A DNA stretch of 64,000 nt. Origin: Paucibacter sp. DJ2R-2 (GTDB lineage: Bacteria > Pseudomonadota > Gammaproteobacteria > Burkholderiales > Burkholderiaceae_C). Of this stretch, positions 45,699 to 55,723 are shown piece after piece (position 1 is the first letter of the stretch; each line of letters opens with the position of its first letter). The DNA is taken from positions 1 through 64,000 of the forward strand of contig NZ_JAJIRT010000010.1 of the NCBI RefSeq assembly GCF_025717675.1, read 5' to 3'. Under the pieces are notes generated by a model. The model saw only the letters and a list, made by a program, of their open reading frames with translations, was not told where the DNA came from and searched no databases. A program made the position numbers and the translations under genes.

Positions 45699-47018
45699 AT
45701 GACCATGTCCATGCTTTCACGTCGTCGCTGGGTCTTGAATCACGGTCTGGCCGGTCTGGCCCTGGGCTTGCCCGCCTGGGCCCAAGCCGGGCCGGGGCAG
45801 GGGCCGGTGCAGGGCAGTGCCGCGCCGCGCCGCAAACTGGTCGTGATCCTGCTGCGCGGCGCGGTGGACGGGCTGAGCGTGCTGGCGCCCTGGGGCGACC
45901 CCGCCTATGCCGTGGCGCGGCCCAGTCTGGCCTTGGCCAAGCCCGGCGCGGAAGGCGGTGCGCTGCGTCTGGATTCGCTGTTCGGTCTGCATCCGGCCCT
46001 GGCGCGCCTGATGCCGCTCTGGACGCAGGGCAGCCTGAGCTTTGTGCACGCCAGTGGCTCACCCGACCCGACACGCTCGCATTTCGATGCGCAGGACTAT
46101 CTCGAGGCCGGCACGCCCGGCCGCAAGAGCACGCCGGACGGCTGGATGAACCGCCTGATCGCCCAACTGCCCGGCAGCGCCGGCCCAACGCGGGCGCTGA
46201 ATATGGGCACCACGCCGCCGCGCATCCTGGCCGGGCCGGCGGCCGTGGCCACACTGGGCCTGGGCCCGCGCGCGCTTGAGCGCAAAGCCATTGATCAGCC
46301 GGCTCTGCAAGCCGGTCTGGCCAAGCTCTATGCCGGTGACCCGAGCTTGGCGCGCACCTTTCAGAACACCACCGAGGGGCGCAGCCAGATGCAGCGCAGC
46401 CTGGCGAGCGATAGCGAGCCTGCCATGGCGGCCTCGGCTTCGGCCATGACATCGCCCGCGCCCAGTGCCGAGAGCGCCGACCGCGGTGCCGCTTCGGCCC
46501 GCAGCTTCGCCGCCGATGCCCGGCGCCTGGGTCAGCTGGTCGGCCGCGACCCGCAGACCCAGCTGGCCTTCACCTCGGTCGGCGGCTGGGACACCCATGT
46601 CAACCAGGGCGCCGCCCAGGGCCAATTGGCCAACAAGCTGGCCAGCCTGGCCGAGGGCCTGGAGGCGCTGGCCCAAGGCCTGGGCGAGAGCTGGCGCGAC
46701 ACCGTGGTCGTGGTGCTCAGCGAATTCGGCCGCACCGTGCGGGAGAACGGCACCGGCGGCACCGACCACGGCCGCGGCAACGTTATGTGGCTGCTGGGCG
46801 GTGCTGTGGCGGGGGGACAGGTGCTGGGCGAATGGCCGGGCTTGGAGACGGCGGCGCTGGCCGAGGGCCGCGATCTGGCGGTGAGCACCGATTTCCGCGC
46901 CGTGCTGGCGCCCGTGCTGCAGCGCCATCTCGGTGTGTCGGACGCCGGCCTGGCGCAGGTGTTTCCGAACTGGGCTGCGACGGAGAGCGGCAAGCCGCTG
47001 GCCTTGCTGAGGGCCTGA
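45699..47018 (+). CDS. DUF1501 family exported protein
   Basis: This 439-residue protein has a twin-arginine signal (MLSRRRWVLNHGLAGLALGLPAWAQA). The family pattern is KLVVILLRGAVDGLSVLAPWGDPAYA, HASGSPDPTRSHFDAQDYLEAGTPGR, TSVGGWDTHVNQG and VVVLSEFGRTVRENGTGGTDHGRGN, which resembles an alkaline-phosphatase/sulfatase-like fold with Asp/His metal sites. ATG 45699 follows AGGAG by 9 bases. It forms a two-gene unit with the DUF1800 gene. The role is unknown; co-export of the two products is known from the pairing. Confidence 0.92.
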   Translation: MTMSMLSRRRWVLNHGLAGLALGLPAWAQAGPGQGPVQGSAAPRRKLVVILLRGAVDGLSVLAPWGDPAYAVARPSLALAKPGAEGGALRLDSLFGLHPALARLMPLWTQGSLSFVHASGSPDPTRSHFDAQDYLEAGTPGRKSTPDGWMNRLIAQLPGSAGPTRALNMGTTPPRILAGPAAVATLGLGPRALERKAIDQPALQAGLAKLYAGDPSLARTFQNTTEGRSQMQRSLASDSEPAMAASASAMTSPAPSAESADRGAASARSFAADARRLGQLVGRDPQTQLAFTSVGGWDTHVNQGAAQGQLANKLASLAEGLEALAQGLGESWRDTVVVVLSEFGRTVRENGTGGTDHGRGNVMWLLGGAVAGGQVLGEWPGLETAALAEGRDLAVSTDFRAVLAPVLQRHLGVSDAGLAQVFPNWAATESGKPLALLRA

Positions 47019-47048
47019 TCCGCTGAGGGGCTAAGGCCCGCCGCACAC

Positions 47049-48386
47049 TCAAGGTCTCAAGGCCTGGACGACCCGGTTGCGCCCCAGGCTCTTGGCCTCG
47101 TACATGGCCCGGTCAGCGGCCTTGAAGAGATCGGCGATGCGGCTGTCGGCCTGCGGCACCCGGCTGGCACAGCCGATGCTGACCGTCACCCATGGCCCGG
47201 CAGAAGACGCCGGGTGGGGCAGTTGGCGGGCCAGCAGCGCTGTGCGCAAGGCCTCGCCCCAGCGGACCGCCAGTGCGGCATCGCCGGGCAGGATCACGGC
47301 GAATTCCTCGCCGCCATAGCGCGCGGCCAGGGTGCCTGTGGGTGCATCGGCCTGTCCGGCCTGCGCCTGCAGCAGCTGCCCCAGCTCCTGCAGGCAGTGG
47401 TCGCAGGCCTGGTGCCCCAGGCTGTCGTTGTATTGCTTGAAATGGTCGACATCGAGCAGCAGCAAGCTCAGAGGCGTCTGCCTCTGCGTCGCCTGCCGCC
47501 ACGCCAGCTCCAGACAGCTGTCGAAATGCCGGCGGTTGGCCAGATGGGTCAGGGCATCGACTTCGGCGAGGCGGCGCAAGCTCTGTTCTGAGCGCTTGTA
47601 CTGGCTGATGTCGTGGCACAGCGCGATCTGCAAATCGGGCTGGCCGGGCAGGGGGCTCAGATTCAACTCGATGTGCAGGCAGTCCCCGCCACGCTTGAGT
47701 GCCTGCAGTTCCTGTCGACCCGCCTGCAAGCGCAGGCCCTGCTCCTCCTGCTGCTGTTGGCGCAGCAGCTGGTGCAGGGACTGACCGCACAGCTGGCCGG
47801 GCCCGTAGCCGAAGAGATGCTCGGCGGCCGGATTGGCCTTGTGGATCAGCATGTGCCCATCGATCAGCAGCAGGCCCTCGGCCATGTGGTTGACGATGGC
47901 GCGCATGCGTTCGGCCTGCTGGCGCTGGATCTGCAGATGCTTGCGCAGCTGCAGCTGGGCGTCGATGCGGGCCAGCGCTTCCTCGACGCGCACGGGCTTG
48001 TTGATGTAGTCGGCCGCGCCCAGGCTGAAGCCTTCCACCACATCGCAGCTGTCGGTGCGGGCGCTGACAAAGATGAGGGGGATGTCGCGGCTGTGTGCTG
48101 CTGCCTTGAATCGGCGGCAGGTCTCGAAGCCGTCCATCTCGGGCATGCAGACATCGAGCAGGATCAGGTCCAGCGGCACCTGGGCGGCAATGTCCAAGGC
48201 GCCCTGGCCCGAGGTGGCTGCAAAAATCTGGTGGCCCCTGGGCTTGAGCAGGGTGCGCAGCACGCCGATATTGGCCGGCGTGTCGTCGACGATCAGCAGG
48301 GAGCAGCCCTGCGGCTGGCGCGCGCAGTGACCGAAGAGCTCGGACTCACCCAGCGCCGCTGCGCCATGATCGGGCAGGGCGCTCAT
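47049..48386 (-). CDS. REC-PAS-GGDEF diguanylate cyclase response regulator
   Basis: This is a 445-residue regulator. Receiver domain about 28-145 with Asp78 in LILLDVCMPEMDGF; PAS domain about 160-265; GGDEF domain about 275-445 with active-site GGEEF at 358-362. No RxxD inhibitory site is seen five residues before it. It should make cyclic-di-GMP on phosphorylation. The start overlaps the stop of the hybrid kinase gene as ATGA, so the two are probably partners. Confidence 0.93.
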   Translation of the reverse strand: MSALPDHGAAALGESELFGHCARQPQGCSLLIVDDTPANIGVLRTLLKPRGHQIFAATSGQGALDIAAQVPLDLILLDVCMPEMDGFETCRRFKAAAHSRDIPLIFVSARTDSCDVVEGFSLGAADYINKPVRVEEALARIDAQLQLRKHLQIQRQQAERMRAIVNHMAEGLLLIDGHMLIHKANPAAEHLFGYGPGQLCGQSLHQLLRQQQQEEQGLRLQAGRQELQALKRGGDCLHIELNLSPLPGQPDLQIALCHDISQYKRSEQSLRRLAEVDALTHLANRRHFDSCLELAWRQATQRQTPLSLLLLDVDHFKQYNDSLGHQACDHCLQELGQLLQAQAGQADAPTGTLAARYGGEEFAVILPGDAALAVRWGEALRTALLARQLPHPASSAGPWVTVSIGCASRVPQADSRIADLFKAADRAMYEAKSLGRNRVVQALRP

Positions 48387-50848
48387 GCGGGCAGCTCGGC
48401 AGCCTGGACGGACTGCAACTCACGCTGCAGGCTGGCCATATCGTATTGACGCAGGCCAGCCAGCAGGCGTTCGCCCAGAGCCTGCTCGGCCGGGCTGGCC
48501 TGCAGCAGGCATTCGATGCCTCGCTCCAGTTCGCTGATCCAGCCGGTCTGCACAGCGGCTTGCAGCTGGGCCAGCAAGGCTGCAGAGACCGAGACAGGCG
48601 CCAGCTCTTGCTTTTGCTGACTGTCGCTGGCCGTGACGCCGCTGGCGAACAGCGGCCCCAGATGTCGGCGCAGCAGCTGGTGGACGGTCTCGAACAGAAA
48701 GGGCTTGCCGATGAAATCGTCGAAACCGGCGCCCATGAAAGTCTCGCGCTCATGGCTCAGTGCCGAGGCCGTCAGCGCCACGACCACCGGCTGTGGCCGC
48801 GGCAGCTCGCTGCGCAGGCGCTTGAGGGTGGCCATGCCGTCCAGCACCGGCATGCGGATGTCCAGGAACACGATGTCGAAGCGCTGGGCCTGCAGCAGCT
48901 GCAGAGCTTGCAGCCCGTTCTCGGCCTGCCGGACCTGGGCGCCCAGTCCCTGCAACATGCGCGTCAGCACATCCCGGTTGGCTTCGATGTCGTCGACCAC
49001 CAGCACGCTCAGGGCCCGCCCTTCGCTGAGACTGAGCAGGGCACCGAAGCCGCTGTCCTGCAGCAGGCTGCTGCCATCGCTGCGGGCCAGCTGCAGGCAG
49101 AAGCTGAAGCGCGAGCCCTGGCCTTCGCGGGACTGCAGCTGCAGGCGGCCGCCCATCAACTCGACCTGGCGCGAGGAAATCGCGAGACCCAGGCCGGTGC
49201 CGCCGCGCTGCTCGCCGGCCTCGGCCTGGTGAAAGGGTGCGAACACCAGCGCCTGTTGGGCTTCGGGAATGCCCAGGCCGGTGTCGCTGACCTCGAACTC
49301 CAGGCGCAGGCTGGGCGTGTCGGGCGCCGCGTCGCCCAGCACCCGAATGCGCAGCAGCACTTCGCCGCAGTCGGTGAACTTGACGGCATTGCTGAGCAGA
49401 TTGAGCAAGACCTGGCGCAGCTTGCCGGCGTCGCCGCGCAGCACGCAAGGCGTGGGCAGCTGCAGTTCGCAGCGCCAGCCGATGCCGCGCTGAGCGCAGC
49501 GCAGGGCGAACAGATCACCCATCTCGCTGGCCAGTGTGCCCAGGTCCATCTCGACCGAATCGAGACTCATGCCGCCAGCTTCGATCTTGGACAGATCGAG
49601 GATGTCATTGATGAGGGTCAGCAGATGGGCGCCGGCTTTCTCGATCGGCGCGACGATGCTGCGCAAGCTCTGGGGCAGCTGAGGATCTCGGCTCAGCAAC
49701 TGGGCGTAGCCGAGCACCGCATTCAAGGGCGTGCGGATCTCATGCGACATATTGGCCAGGAAGATGGACTTGGCATGGTTGGCCGCCTCGGCCACCTGCT
49801 TGGCCTCTTCCAGCTCGTTGGTGCGACGTTGCACGCGCAGTTCCAGATCGTGGTTGAGCTCCAGGATCTGCTGGCGCGCCAGGCGGGCTTCGGTGACGTC
49901 GGTGGCCACGGCGACGCTGTGGGTGTGGTGGCCAAATTCATCCAGAAATGGCACGACCGTGGTCTCGGCCCAGCGCTGGGAGCCGTCGGGCTGCACATGG
50001 CTGAGTTCGCCTTGCCAGACCCGGCCTTCGGCCAGGCATTGGCCCAGACTCAGGCCGGCGCGACCCACGGTGGCGGCGCGCTCCAGGAGGGGGGCATGCA
50101 GGCTGTTGAGCAAGGACTCGGCCGATGCGCAGGCGAGGCGGCAGAACTTGTCGTTGACGGCGCGCAGGCGACCGTCCCGCTCGGTGACGGCGACGATGGC
50201 ATGTTCGTTGAGCGCCAGCTCCAGGTTCTGCACCGTCTTCAGCGAGGCGCGCAGGGCGGCTTGCTGCTCGGCCATGGCGTGCAGATTGTCATAGGCGCGC
50301 AAGGCGCAGACCACGGTGGAGAACAGCTTGGGCCCAGTCAGCTCGGCCTTGTTCTTGTAGTCGTCGATGTCGTAGTCGACGATCACCTGCTGCTGCGGCG
50401 CCAGGCCAGGCTGGCCGGTGCGCAGCACGATGCGGGCGAGGTGGTTGTTCAGGTCCTCGCGGATGATGCGTACCAGGCGCAGGCCGGCGTCATCGGTTTC
50501 CATGACCACATCGAGCAGGACCAGGGCGATGTCCGGCGTGCTGGCCAGAATTGCGCAGGCCTCGGCGGCGCTGTGGGCGCTGAGAAACTGGAAGGGTCGC
50601 CCGCGAAAGCGCAGCAGGCCCAAGGCGAGCAAGGTGGCCTGATGGATGCCGTCATCGTCATCGACGATCAGGATCCGCCAAGGGGGCAGGGCTGGCGCAT
50701 GTAGACACGGTGCAGGGTTCTTGCCGGCCTCTGTTGTCACGAACAGATCGTCGTCGGCGAAGGTTTGCAGCTCATCGCCCTGCTGGCCCGCCTCGGCGGG
50801 TCGTTCGCTCGCGTCCGATGCTGCGCTTGAAAGTCGCGTCATGTCCAT
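48383..50848 (-). CDS. Hybrid sensor histidine kinase (REC-PAS-HisKA-HATPase-REC)
   Basis: This is an 821-residue soluble kinase. N-terminal receiver about 57-175 with Asp in LVLLDVVMETDDAG, and a DYKNKAELT..LFSTVVCALRAYD segment of the kind found in DUF3369-type regulators; PAS about 205-325; HisKA with phospho-acceptor in MSHEIRTPLNAVLGYAQLL; HATPase with NLLSNAVKFTD, VSDTGLGIP and GGTGLGLAIS; C-terminal receiver with FDIVFLDIRMPVLDG. There are no transmembrane helices, so it senses an internal signal or takes phosphate from elsewhere. AGGGAG precedes the start. It is coupled to the diguanylate cyclase gene. Confidence 0.93.
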   Translation of the reverse strand: MDMTRLSSAASDASERPAEAGQQGDELQTFADDDLFVTTEAGKNPAPCLHAPALPPWRILIVDDDDGIHQATLLALGLLRFRGRPFQFLSAHSAAEACAILASTPDIALVLLDVVMETDDAGLRLVRIIREDLNNHLARIVLRTGQPGLAPQQQVIVDYDIDDYKNKAELTGPKLFSTVVCALRAYDNLHAMAEQQAALRASLKTVQNLELALNEHAIVAVTERDGRLRAVNDKFCRLACASAESLLNSLHAPLLERAATVGRAGLSLGQCLAEGRVWQGELSHVQPDGSQRWAETTVVPFLDEFGHHTHSVAVATDVTEARLARQQILELNHDLELRVQRRTNELEEAKQVAEAANHAKSIFLANMSHEIRTPLNAVLGYAQLLSRDPQLPQSLRSIVAPIEKAGAHLLTLINDILDLSKIEAGGMSLDSVEMDLGTLASEMGDLFALRCAQRGIGWRCELQLPTPCVLRGDAGKLRQVLLNLLSNAVKFTDCGEVLLRIRVLGDAAPDTPSLRLEFEVSDTGLGIPEAQQALVFAPFHQAEAGEQRGGTGLGLAISSRQVELMGGRLQLQSREGQGSRFSFCLQLARSDGSSLLQDSGFGALLSLSEGRALSVLVVDDIEANRDVLTRMLQGLGAQVRQAENGLQALQLLQAQRFDIVFLDIRMPVLDGMATLKRLRSELPRPQPVVVALTASALSHERETFMGAGFDDFIGKPFLFETVHQLLRRHLGPLFASGVTASDSQQKQELAPVSVSAALLAQLQAAVQTGWISELERGIECLLQASPAEQALGERLLAGLRQYDMASLQRELQSVQAAELPA

Positions 50849-51030
50849 GCACTCCCTGTGCTGTTGCTATGTGCCGCCTGGGTCTTTGCCGCCTGGCGAG
50901 CAGGTGCGTCCTGGCGGGCGCGAGATGACATCGCGACTGCCGGGGCGGTGGGCCGAATTTCAGGGTGGCCTGGCCTTTCGATGCCGGGTTTGGCGCCGCC
51001 AGCCGCTTGGTTTGGCACTCATGTCGTGTC

Positions 51031-51696
51031 TTAGGGCTGCTGCAGCAAGGCGATGCAGCTGGGCTCGCCATTCAGAAGTGGCGCCAGAGTCAAGAGTTCG
51101 GGCTGCAGACGCAGGCTGCTCAGCGGCCGGCAAAGCAGTTCGGCGGCACTGTGGCCCAGTTGCTGTTGCAGCGCGGGGTTGCTGTAGCGTATGCAGCCCT
51201 GCGGGTCGAGCAGGAGCAGCCCCTCTCGCATGCCCTCGACCAGCGCCTGCAGCTGCAGCTGCTCGGCTTGCTCCTGCTGCCGGCAGCGGCGCAGCGTCAG
51301 CTGGGTGCGTACGCGGGCCAGCACTTCTTCAACCCGGATCGGCTTGGCGATGTAGTCGGCCGCGCCCGCCTGAAAACCGGTCACGACCTGATCAGCGTCA
51401 TTGCAGGCGGTGATGAAAATCACGGGCACGTCGGCCAGATGAGGTCGGGCTTTCAATTGCCGGCAAGTGGCAAAGCCATCCAAGCCGGGCATCATGACGT
51501 CGAGCAGGATCAGATCGGGCCGGATGCGCTCGGCCAGGTCCAGGGCCTGCAAGCCTGAGTTGGCTGCGTACAGGCGATGGCCCAAGGGCTGCAGCATCGC
51601 GTGCAGCAAGCCGATATTGGGCGGCGTGTCGTCAACGATGAGGATGGCTGCGGGCACGCAAGCCCCTGAAATGGCTGCGGAAGCGTCTGAATCCAT
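51031..51696 (-). CDS. REC-PAS protein lacking an output domain
   Basis: This is a 221-residue protein. Receiver about 16-135 with Asp in LILLDVMMPGLDGF; linker helix; start of a PAS domain (LVEGMREGLLLLDPQGCIRYSNPALQQQLGHS) that stops early. It is similar in sequence and order to the first half of the REC-PAS-GGDEF protein of this cluster, but the GGDEF part is absent and no remnant is readable in the next 180 bp. It may be a phosphate sink or a naturally short adaptor. It is transcribed in the same direction as the hybrid kinase. Confidence 0.85.
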   Translation of the reverse strand: MDSDASAAISGACVPAAILIVDDTPPNIGLLHAMLQPLGHRLYAANSGLQALDLAERIRPDLILLDVMMPGLDGFATCRQLKARPHLADVPVIFITACNDADQVVTGFQAGAADYIAKPIRVEEVLARVRTQLTLRRCRQQEQAEQLQLQALVEGMREGLLLLDPQGCIRYSNPALQQQLGHSAAELLCRPLSSLRLQPELLTLAPLLNGEPSCIALLQQP

Positions 51697-51876
51697 GGCT
51701 TCACTCCTGCGCTATCCCGTCAAGACCAGCCGCGCTGGCAGGGGACTGGGGAATTATGTTCCGGCACGCTGTGGGCTTGCCTAGCGCGTCAACCCTGATG
51801 TGGGCTCCGGCGCGTCTGTGACAATTGCCAAAAAGGCGGTGCGACAGGGCCGCTTTCATGAAGGACAAGGCAAACG

Positions 51877-52863
51877 ATGAACGCAGGCGATGCAGTGGGT
51901 GCGGAGGGCGAGGTGGCAGAGCCGGCTCAACAGCTTGGAGGCTTGGACCAGGCACGGCGGCGGCTGCTGAAGCTCGGTCCGGTGGCTGGCTTGGGCCTTG
52001 GCTTCGGCCTGGGGATGGCCAGGCCGGCTTCGGCCGCGGGGCTGCTGCGGGTGCGCCATGAGCTGCCGCTGGAGAGCGACGGTTCGATGTCCTACAGCCT
52101 GGCCGTGCTCAACCTGCTGCTCGGCAAGACCGAAGCCAGCCACGGCCCCTTCCAGCTGGAGGCCATGCCGCCGCGCGACAACCTCACGCAAAGCCGGCAG
52201 ATGCTGGACCTGCGCATCGGCACGCTCGATGTCATGGCCACCATGACTTCCAAGGCGCGCGACGCCGACGGCATTCCGGTTCACACCTGCATGCGGCGCG
52301 GTCTCAATGGCTTGCGCCTGCCGATTGCTCTGGCCAGCCGGCGCCGCGAGTTGGAGGCGGTGCGGGATGTGGAGGTGGCCCGACGCCTGCGCATCGGCCA
52401 GGTCGCGCACTGGCCCGACGCTGCGGTGCTCAAGTCCAATGGCTGGAACATGCTGCCGATCCCGCGCTTGCGCGTGTTCGAAGGCATGTTGCAGCGGGAA
52501 CGTTTTGATTTGTTCGCGCTGGCGGCCGATGAGGCTTACGGCATCGTCAATGCGCTACCGGGCCTGGTGGTGCTCAGCGACTGGTTGATCGCCTATCCCT
52601 CGACCTACAGCTTCATCGTCAACCACGCCCGGCCCGAATTGGCCGAGCGCCTGCGCCAGGGCTGGCGCACCGTGCAGGCCGATGGCAGCTTCGAGGCCCT
52701 GCATGAAAAGGTCAATGGCGCGGAATTGGCCCAGGCCCGGCTGGCGTCGCGGCACTGGTTCCATCTGTCCAATCCCGAATTGCCCCTGGCCGCCCTGCGT
52801 CAAGACGGCCGGCTCTGGCATCCGCTGGTGAGGCAGCGGGTGATTGCGCCGCTGCTGCGCTGA
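51877..52863 (+). CDS. Exported solute-binding-like protein
   Basis: This 328-residue protein has a Tat-like signal: RRRLLKLGPVAGLGLGFGLGMARPASA. The mature part (LLRVRHELPLESDGSMSYSLAVLNLLL...) has the two-lobe organisation of periplasmic type-2 solute-binding proteins, with a late YPSTYSFIVNHARPELAERLRQGW helix. The ligand is unknown and no permease is adjacent. It is divergent from the REC-PAS gene across 180 bp, so it might supply an input to the signalling cluster; that is inference. Confidence 0.75.
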   Translation: MNAGDAVGAEGEVAEPAQQLGGLDQARRRLLKLGPVAGLGLGFGLGMARPASAAGLLRVRHELPLESDGSMSYSLAVLNLLLGKTEASHGPFQLEAMPPRDNLTQSRQMLDLRIGTLDVMATMTSKARDADGIPVHTCMRRGLNGLRLPIALASRRRELEAVRDVEVARRLRIGQVAHWPDAAVLKSNGWNMLPIPRLRVFEGMLQRERFDLFALAADEAYGIVNALPGLVVLSDWLIAYPSTYSFIVNHARPELAERLRQGWRTVQADGSFEALHEKVNGAELAQARLASRHWFHLSNPELPLAALRQDGRLWHPLVRQRVIAPLLR

Positions 52864-52903
52864 GCACGCAGCGGCTAGCTGAGCCGGCTGCTGCCGGCGC
52901 TGC

Positions 52904-54604
52904 TCACTCGAAACGATCCAGCACTGCGCCCGAGCTGGCGCTGGAGGCGTTCTTGGCGAACTTGGCCAGCACACCGCGGGTGTAGCGCGGCGCGGGCTTG
53001 ACCCAGCCGGCCTTGCGGCGGGCCAGCTCGGCCTCGTCGACATGCAGCTCCAGATTCAGCTGATGCGCGTCGATGGTGATGCGGTCACCCTCGTGCACCA
53101 GGGCGATCACGCCGCCCTCGTAGGCCTCGGGTGCGACGTGGCCGACCACCATGCCCCAGGTGCCGCCGGAGAAGCGGCCGTCGGTGATCAGGCCCACGCT
53201 TTCGCCCAGGCCTTGGCCAATCAGGGCGCCGGTGGGGGCCAGCATTTCGGGCATGCCGGGGCCGCCCTTGGGACCGAGGTAGCGCAAGACCATGATGTCG
53301 CCCGCCGCGATCTTGCCGGCCATGATGGCGGCCAGGGCCGACTGCTCGTCCTCGAACACGCGGGCCGGGCCGGTCATCACCGGGCTCTTCAGACCGGTGA
53401 TCTTGGCCACGCAGCCTTCGGGCGAGAGATTGCCGCGCAGGATGGCCAGGTGGCCTTGCGCATACATGGGCTGGTCCACCCGGCGGATGACCTCTTGCGT
53501 GGTCGAGAGCTCGGGCACTTCGGCCAGGTTCTCGGCCACGGTCTTGCCGGTAATGGTGATGCAGTCGCCATGCAGCAGGCCAGCTTGCAGCAGCACCTTC
53601 ATCACAGCGGGAATGCCGCCGGCCTTGTGCAGGTCTACGGCCAGAAAGCGGCCGCTGGGCTTGAGGTCGCAGAGCACCGGAATCTTCTTGCGCATGCGTT
53701 CGAAGTCATCGATCGTCCATTCCACCTCGGCCGCGTGCGCAATCGCCAGGAAGTGCAAGACGGCGTTGGTGGAGCCCCCGGTGGCCATGATCACGGCCAC
53801 GGCGTTCTCGATGGCCTTCTTGGTGACGATGTCGCGCGGCTTCAGGTCGGCCTTGACCGCCTCCACTAGCACGGCGGCGGCCTTCTTGGTGTTCTCGACC
53901 ACCTCGTCTTCGACGTTGGACATGGACGAGGAGTAGGGCAGGCTCATGCCCAGTGCTTCAAAGGCCGAGCTCATGGTGTTGGCGGTGTACATGCCGCCGC
54001 AGGAGCCACTGCCGGGGATGGCGCGTTTCTCGATCTGGCAGAAGTCTTCCTCGCTCATCTTGCCGGCGCTGAATTGCCCCACCGCTTCGAAGACCGAGAC
54101 GATGTTCAGGTCCTGGCCCTTGTAGTGGCCCGGCTTGATGGTGCCGCCGTAGATGTAGATGGCCGGCACATTGGCACGCAGCATGCCCATCATGCCGCCG
54201 GGCATGTTCTTGTCGCAGCCGCCGATCACCATCACGCCGTCCAGCCACTGGCCGCCCACGCAGGTTTCCACGCAGTCGGAGATCACTTCGCGTGAGACCA
54301 GGCTGTACTTCATGCCCTCGGTGCCCATGGCCATGCCGTCCGAGATGGTCGGCGTGCCGAAGATCTGCGGGTTGGCGCCGGCTTCCTTCAGGCCGATCAC
54401 GGCCGCGTCGGCCAGCTTCTGCAGGCCCGAATTGCAGGGCGTGATGGTCGAGTGGCCATTGGCCACGCCGATCATGGGCTTGCCGAAATCCGTCTCCTGA
54501 TAGCCCATGCCGTAGTACATGGAGCGATTGGGTGCGCGGGCCACGCCTTCCGTGATGTTTTTGGAGCGGCGGTCAAAGCGGATGGGCTGGCTGTCTTGGC
54601 TCAT
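52904..54604 (-). CDS. ilvD: Dihydroxy-acid dehydratase
   Basis: This 566-residue enzyme makes 2-keto acids in valine, leucine and isoleucine synthesis. Diagnostic motifs: [11 protein letters not shown] and [24 protein letters not shown] (iron-sulfur cluster cysteines), and [13 protein letters not shown] near the end. Start [20 protein letters not shown] is typical for the family and follows AGGAGACACC. It is transcribed away from a LysR regulator gene across 97 bp. Confidence 0.96.
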   Translation of the reverse strand: MSQDSQPIRFDRRSKNITEGVARAPNRSMYYGMGYQETDFGKPMIGVANGHSTITPCNSGLQKLADAAVIGLKEAGANPQIFGTPTISDGMAMGTEGMKYSLVSREVISDCVETCVGGQWLDGVMVIGGCDKNMPGGMMGMLRANVPAIYIYGGTIKPGHYKGQDLNIVSVFEAVGQFSAGKMSEEDFCQIEKRAIPGSGSCGGMYTANTMSSAFEALGMSLPYSSSMSNVEDEVVENTKKAAAVLVEAVKADLKPRDIVTKKAIENAVAVIMATGGSTNAVLHFLAIAHAAEVEWTIDDFERMRKKIPVLCDLKPSGRFLAVDLHKAGGIPAVMKVLLQAGLLHGDCITITGKTVAENLAEVPELSTTQEVIRRVDQPMYAQGHLAILRGNLSPEGCVAKITGLKSPVMTGPARVFEDEQSALAAIMAGKIAAGDIMVLRYLGPKGGPGMPEMLAPTGALIGQGLGESVGLITDGRFSGGTWGMVVGHVAPEAYEGGVIALVHEGDRITIDAHQLNLELHVDEAELARRKAGWVKPAPRYTRGVLAKFAKNASSASSGAVLDRFE

Positions 54605-54701
54605 GGTGTGGTGTCTCCTGCTGGGGTGGCTTCAGTATCTCGGACGGCCGATTGGTTTTCAAATATATTATTCAGATTTAATCAATACGCTGGATGAATC
54701 A
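54605..54701. promoter_or_regulatory. Divergent ilvD-LysR promoter region
   Basis: This 97-bp AT-richer region has a LysR-box-like inverted pair, ATTG (54650-54653) and CAAT (54682-54685), around TTCAAATATATTATTCAGATTTAAT. It is the only AT-rich spot nearby and probably holds both promoters. The site is a candidate target for the adjacent LysR protein. Confidence 0.55.
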
Positions 54702-55658
54702 ATGAGCTTGGATCTGCGCAGCCTGCGCCAGTTTGTTGCCGTGGCCGAAGAGCTGCATTTCGGCCGCGCCGCCGAGCGCCTGCACATGACCCAGCCGCCG
54801 CTGACCCAGGCCATCCAGAAGCTGGAGGCCGAGCTGGGCGCCAGCCTTTTCATCCGTAGCAGCCGCTCGGTGAGCCTGAGCCCCGCCGGCGCGGCCTTGC
54901 TGCCGTTGGCCCAGGGCCTGCTGGTCCAGGCGGCGGAACTACCGGCGCTGGCCCAGGCGGCGGCTCGCGGCAGCGCCGGGCGTCTGCGCCTGGCTTTCGT
55001 CTCCACCGTGGGCTATGGCGAGCTGCCGCGCTGGCTCAAGGGCTTTCGCGAGCAGGTGCCCGATGTGGCGCTGAGCCTGCGCGAGGCCACGCTGGATGTT
55101 CAGCTGCAAGCCTTCGAGGCCGGCGAGATCGATGCCGGTTTTGTGCTGCACGCGTTGGGCGCAGTGCCGCCGGGTTTCGAGTCGCTGCAGGTCGCAGACG
55201 AGCCGCTGCTGCTGGCCTTGAGTGCCGATTCGCCACTGGCCCGCCGCGAGCAGCTGCCGCTGGCCGAGGTGCTGAACCAACCCTTGGTGATGTTTCCGCG
55301 CGCCATCGCGCCCTCGCTTTTCGATGCCATCGTCGCGGTCTACCGAGCGCAGGCTTGCGAGCCGCGCATCGAGCAGGAGGCCATACAGATGCAGACCATC
55401 GTCAATCTGGTGTCGGCCGGCATCGGTGCGGCCTGGGTGCCGGCCAGCATGCAGGGCTTTCAGCGCCCGGGCGTGGTCTATCGTGCCGTGCAGCCGCCGG
55501 CCGGCCTGCAGCCGCCGATGCCGCGCGGCGAGACCCGGCTGATCTGGCGGCGCGATGCAGCGCCGGCCGTCTGGCGTTTTGTCGAGCATGTGGCGGCTCA
55601 GCTGCCCGCTGGCCTGCCGCCGCAGCAAGTGTCGAAAGCCACCTTCAGTCCTCGGTGA
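54702..55658 (+). CDS. LysR-family transcriptional regulator
   Basis: This is a 318-residue regulator. Winged HTH at about 1-60 (LRQFVAVAEELHFGRAAERLHMTQPPLTQAIQKLEAELGASLF), effector-binding two-lobe domain from about 90. The spacing and the sequence LHFGRAAERLHMTQPPL place it in the large aromatic/branched-chain type LysR group. ATG 54702 fits the canonical LysR start. Its divergence from ilvD suggests it controls that gene, by autogenous LysR-type logic; the inducer is unknown. Confidence 0.93.
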   Translation: MSLDLRSLRQFVAVAEELHFGRAAERLHMTQPPLTQAIQKLEAELGASLFIRSSRSVSLSPAGAALLPLAQGLLVQAAELPALAQAAARGSAGRLRLAFVSTVGYGELPRWLKGFREQVPDVALSLREATLDVQLQAFEAGEIDAGFVLHALGAVPPGFESLQVADEPLLLALSADSPLARREQLPLAEVLNQPLVMFPRAIAPSLFDAIVAVYRAQACEPRIEQEAIQMQTIVNLVSAGIGAAWVPASMQGFQRPGVVYRAVQPPAGLQPPMPRGETRLIWRRDAAPAVWRFVEHVAAQLPAGLPPQQVSKATFSPR

Positions 55659-55723
55659 ATACCCCGCCAACCACGGCCGCTCTCGCTCGTTCTAATGCGC
55701 AGGCCCCAACAGGAGAGACCCCC

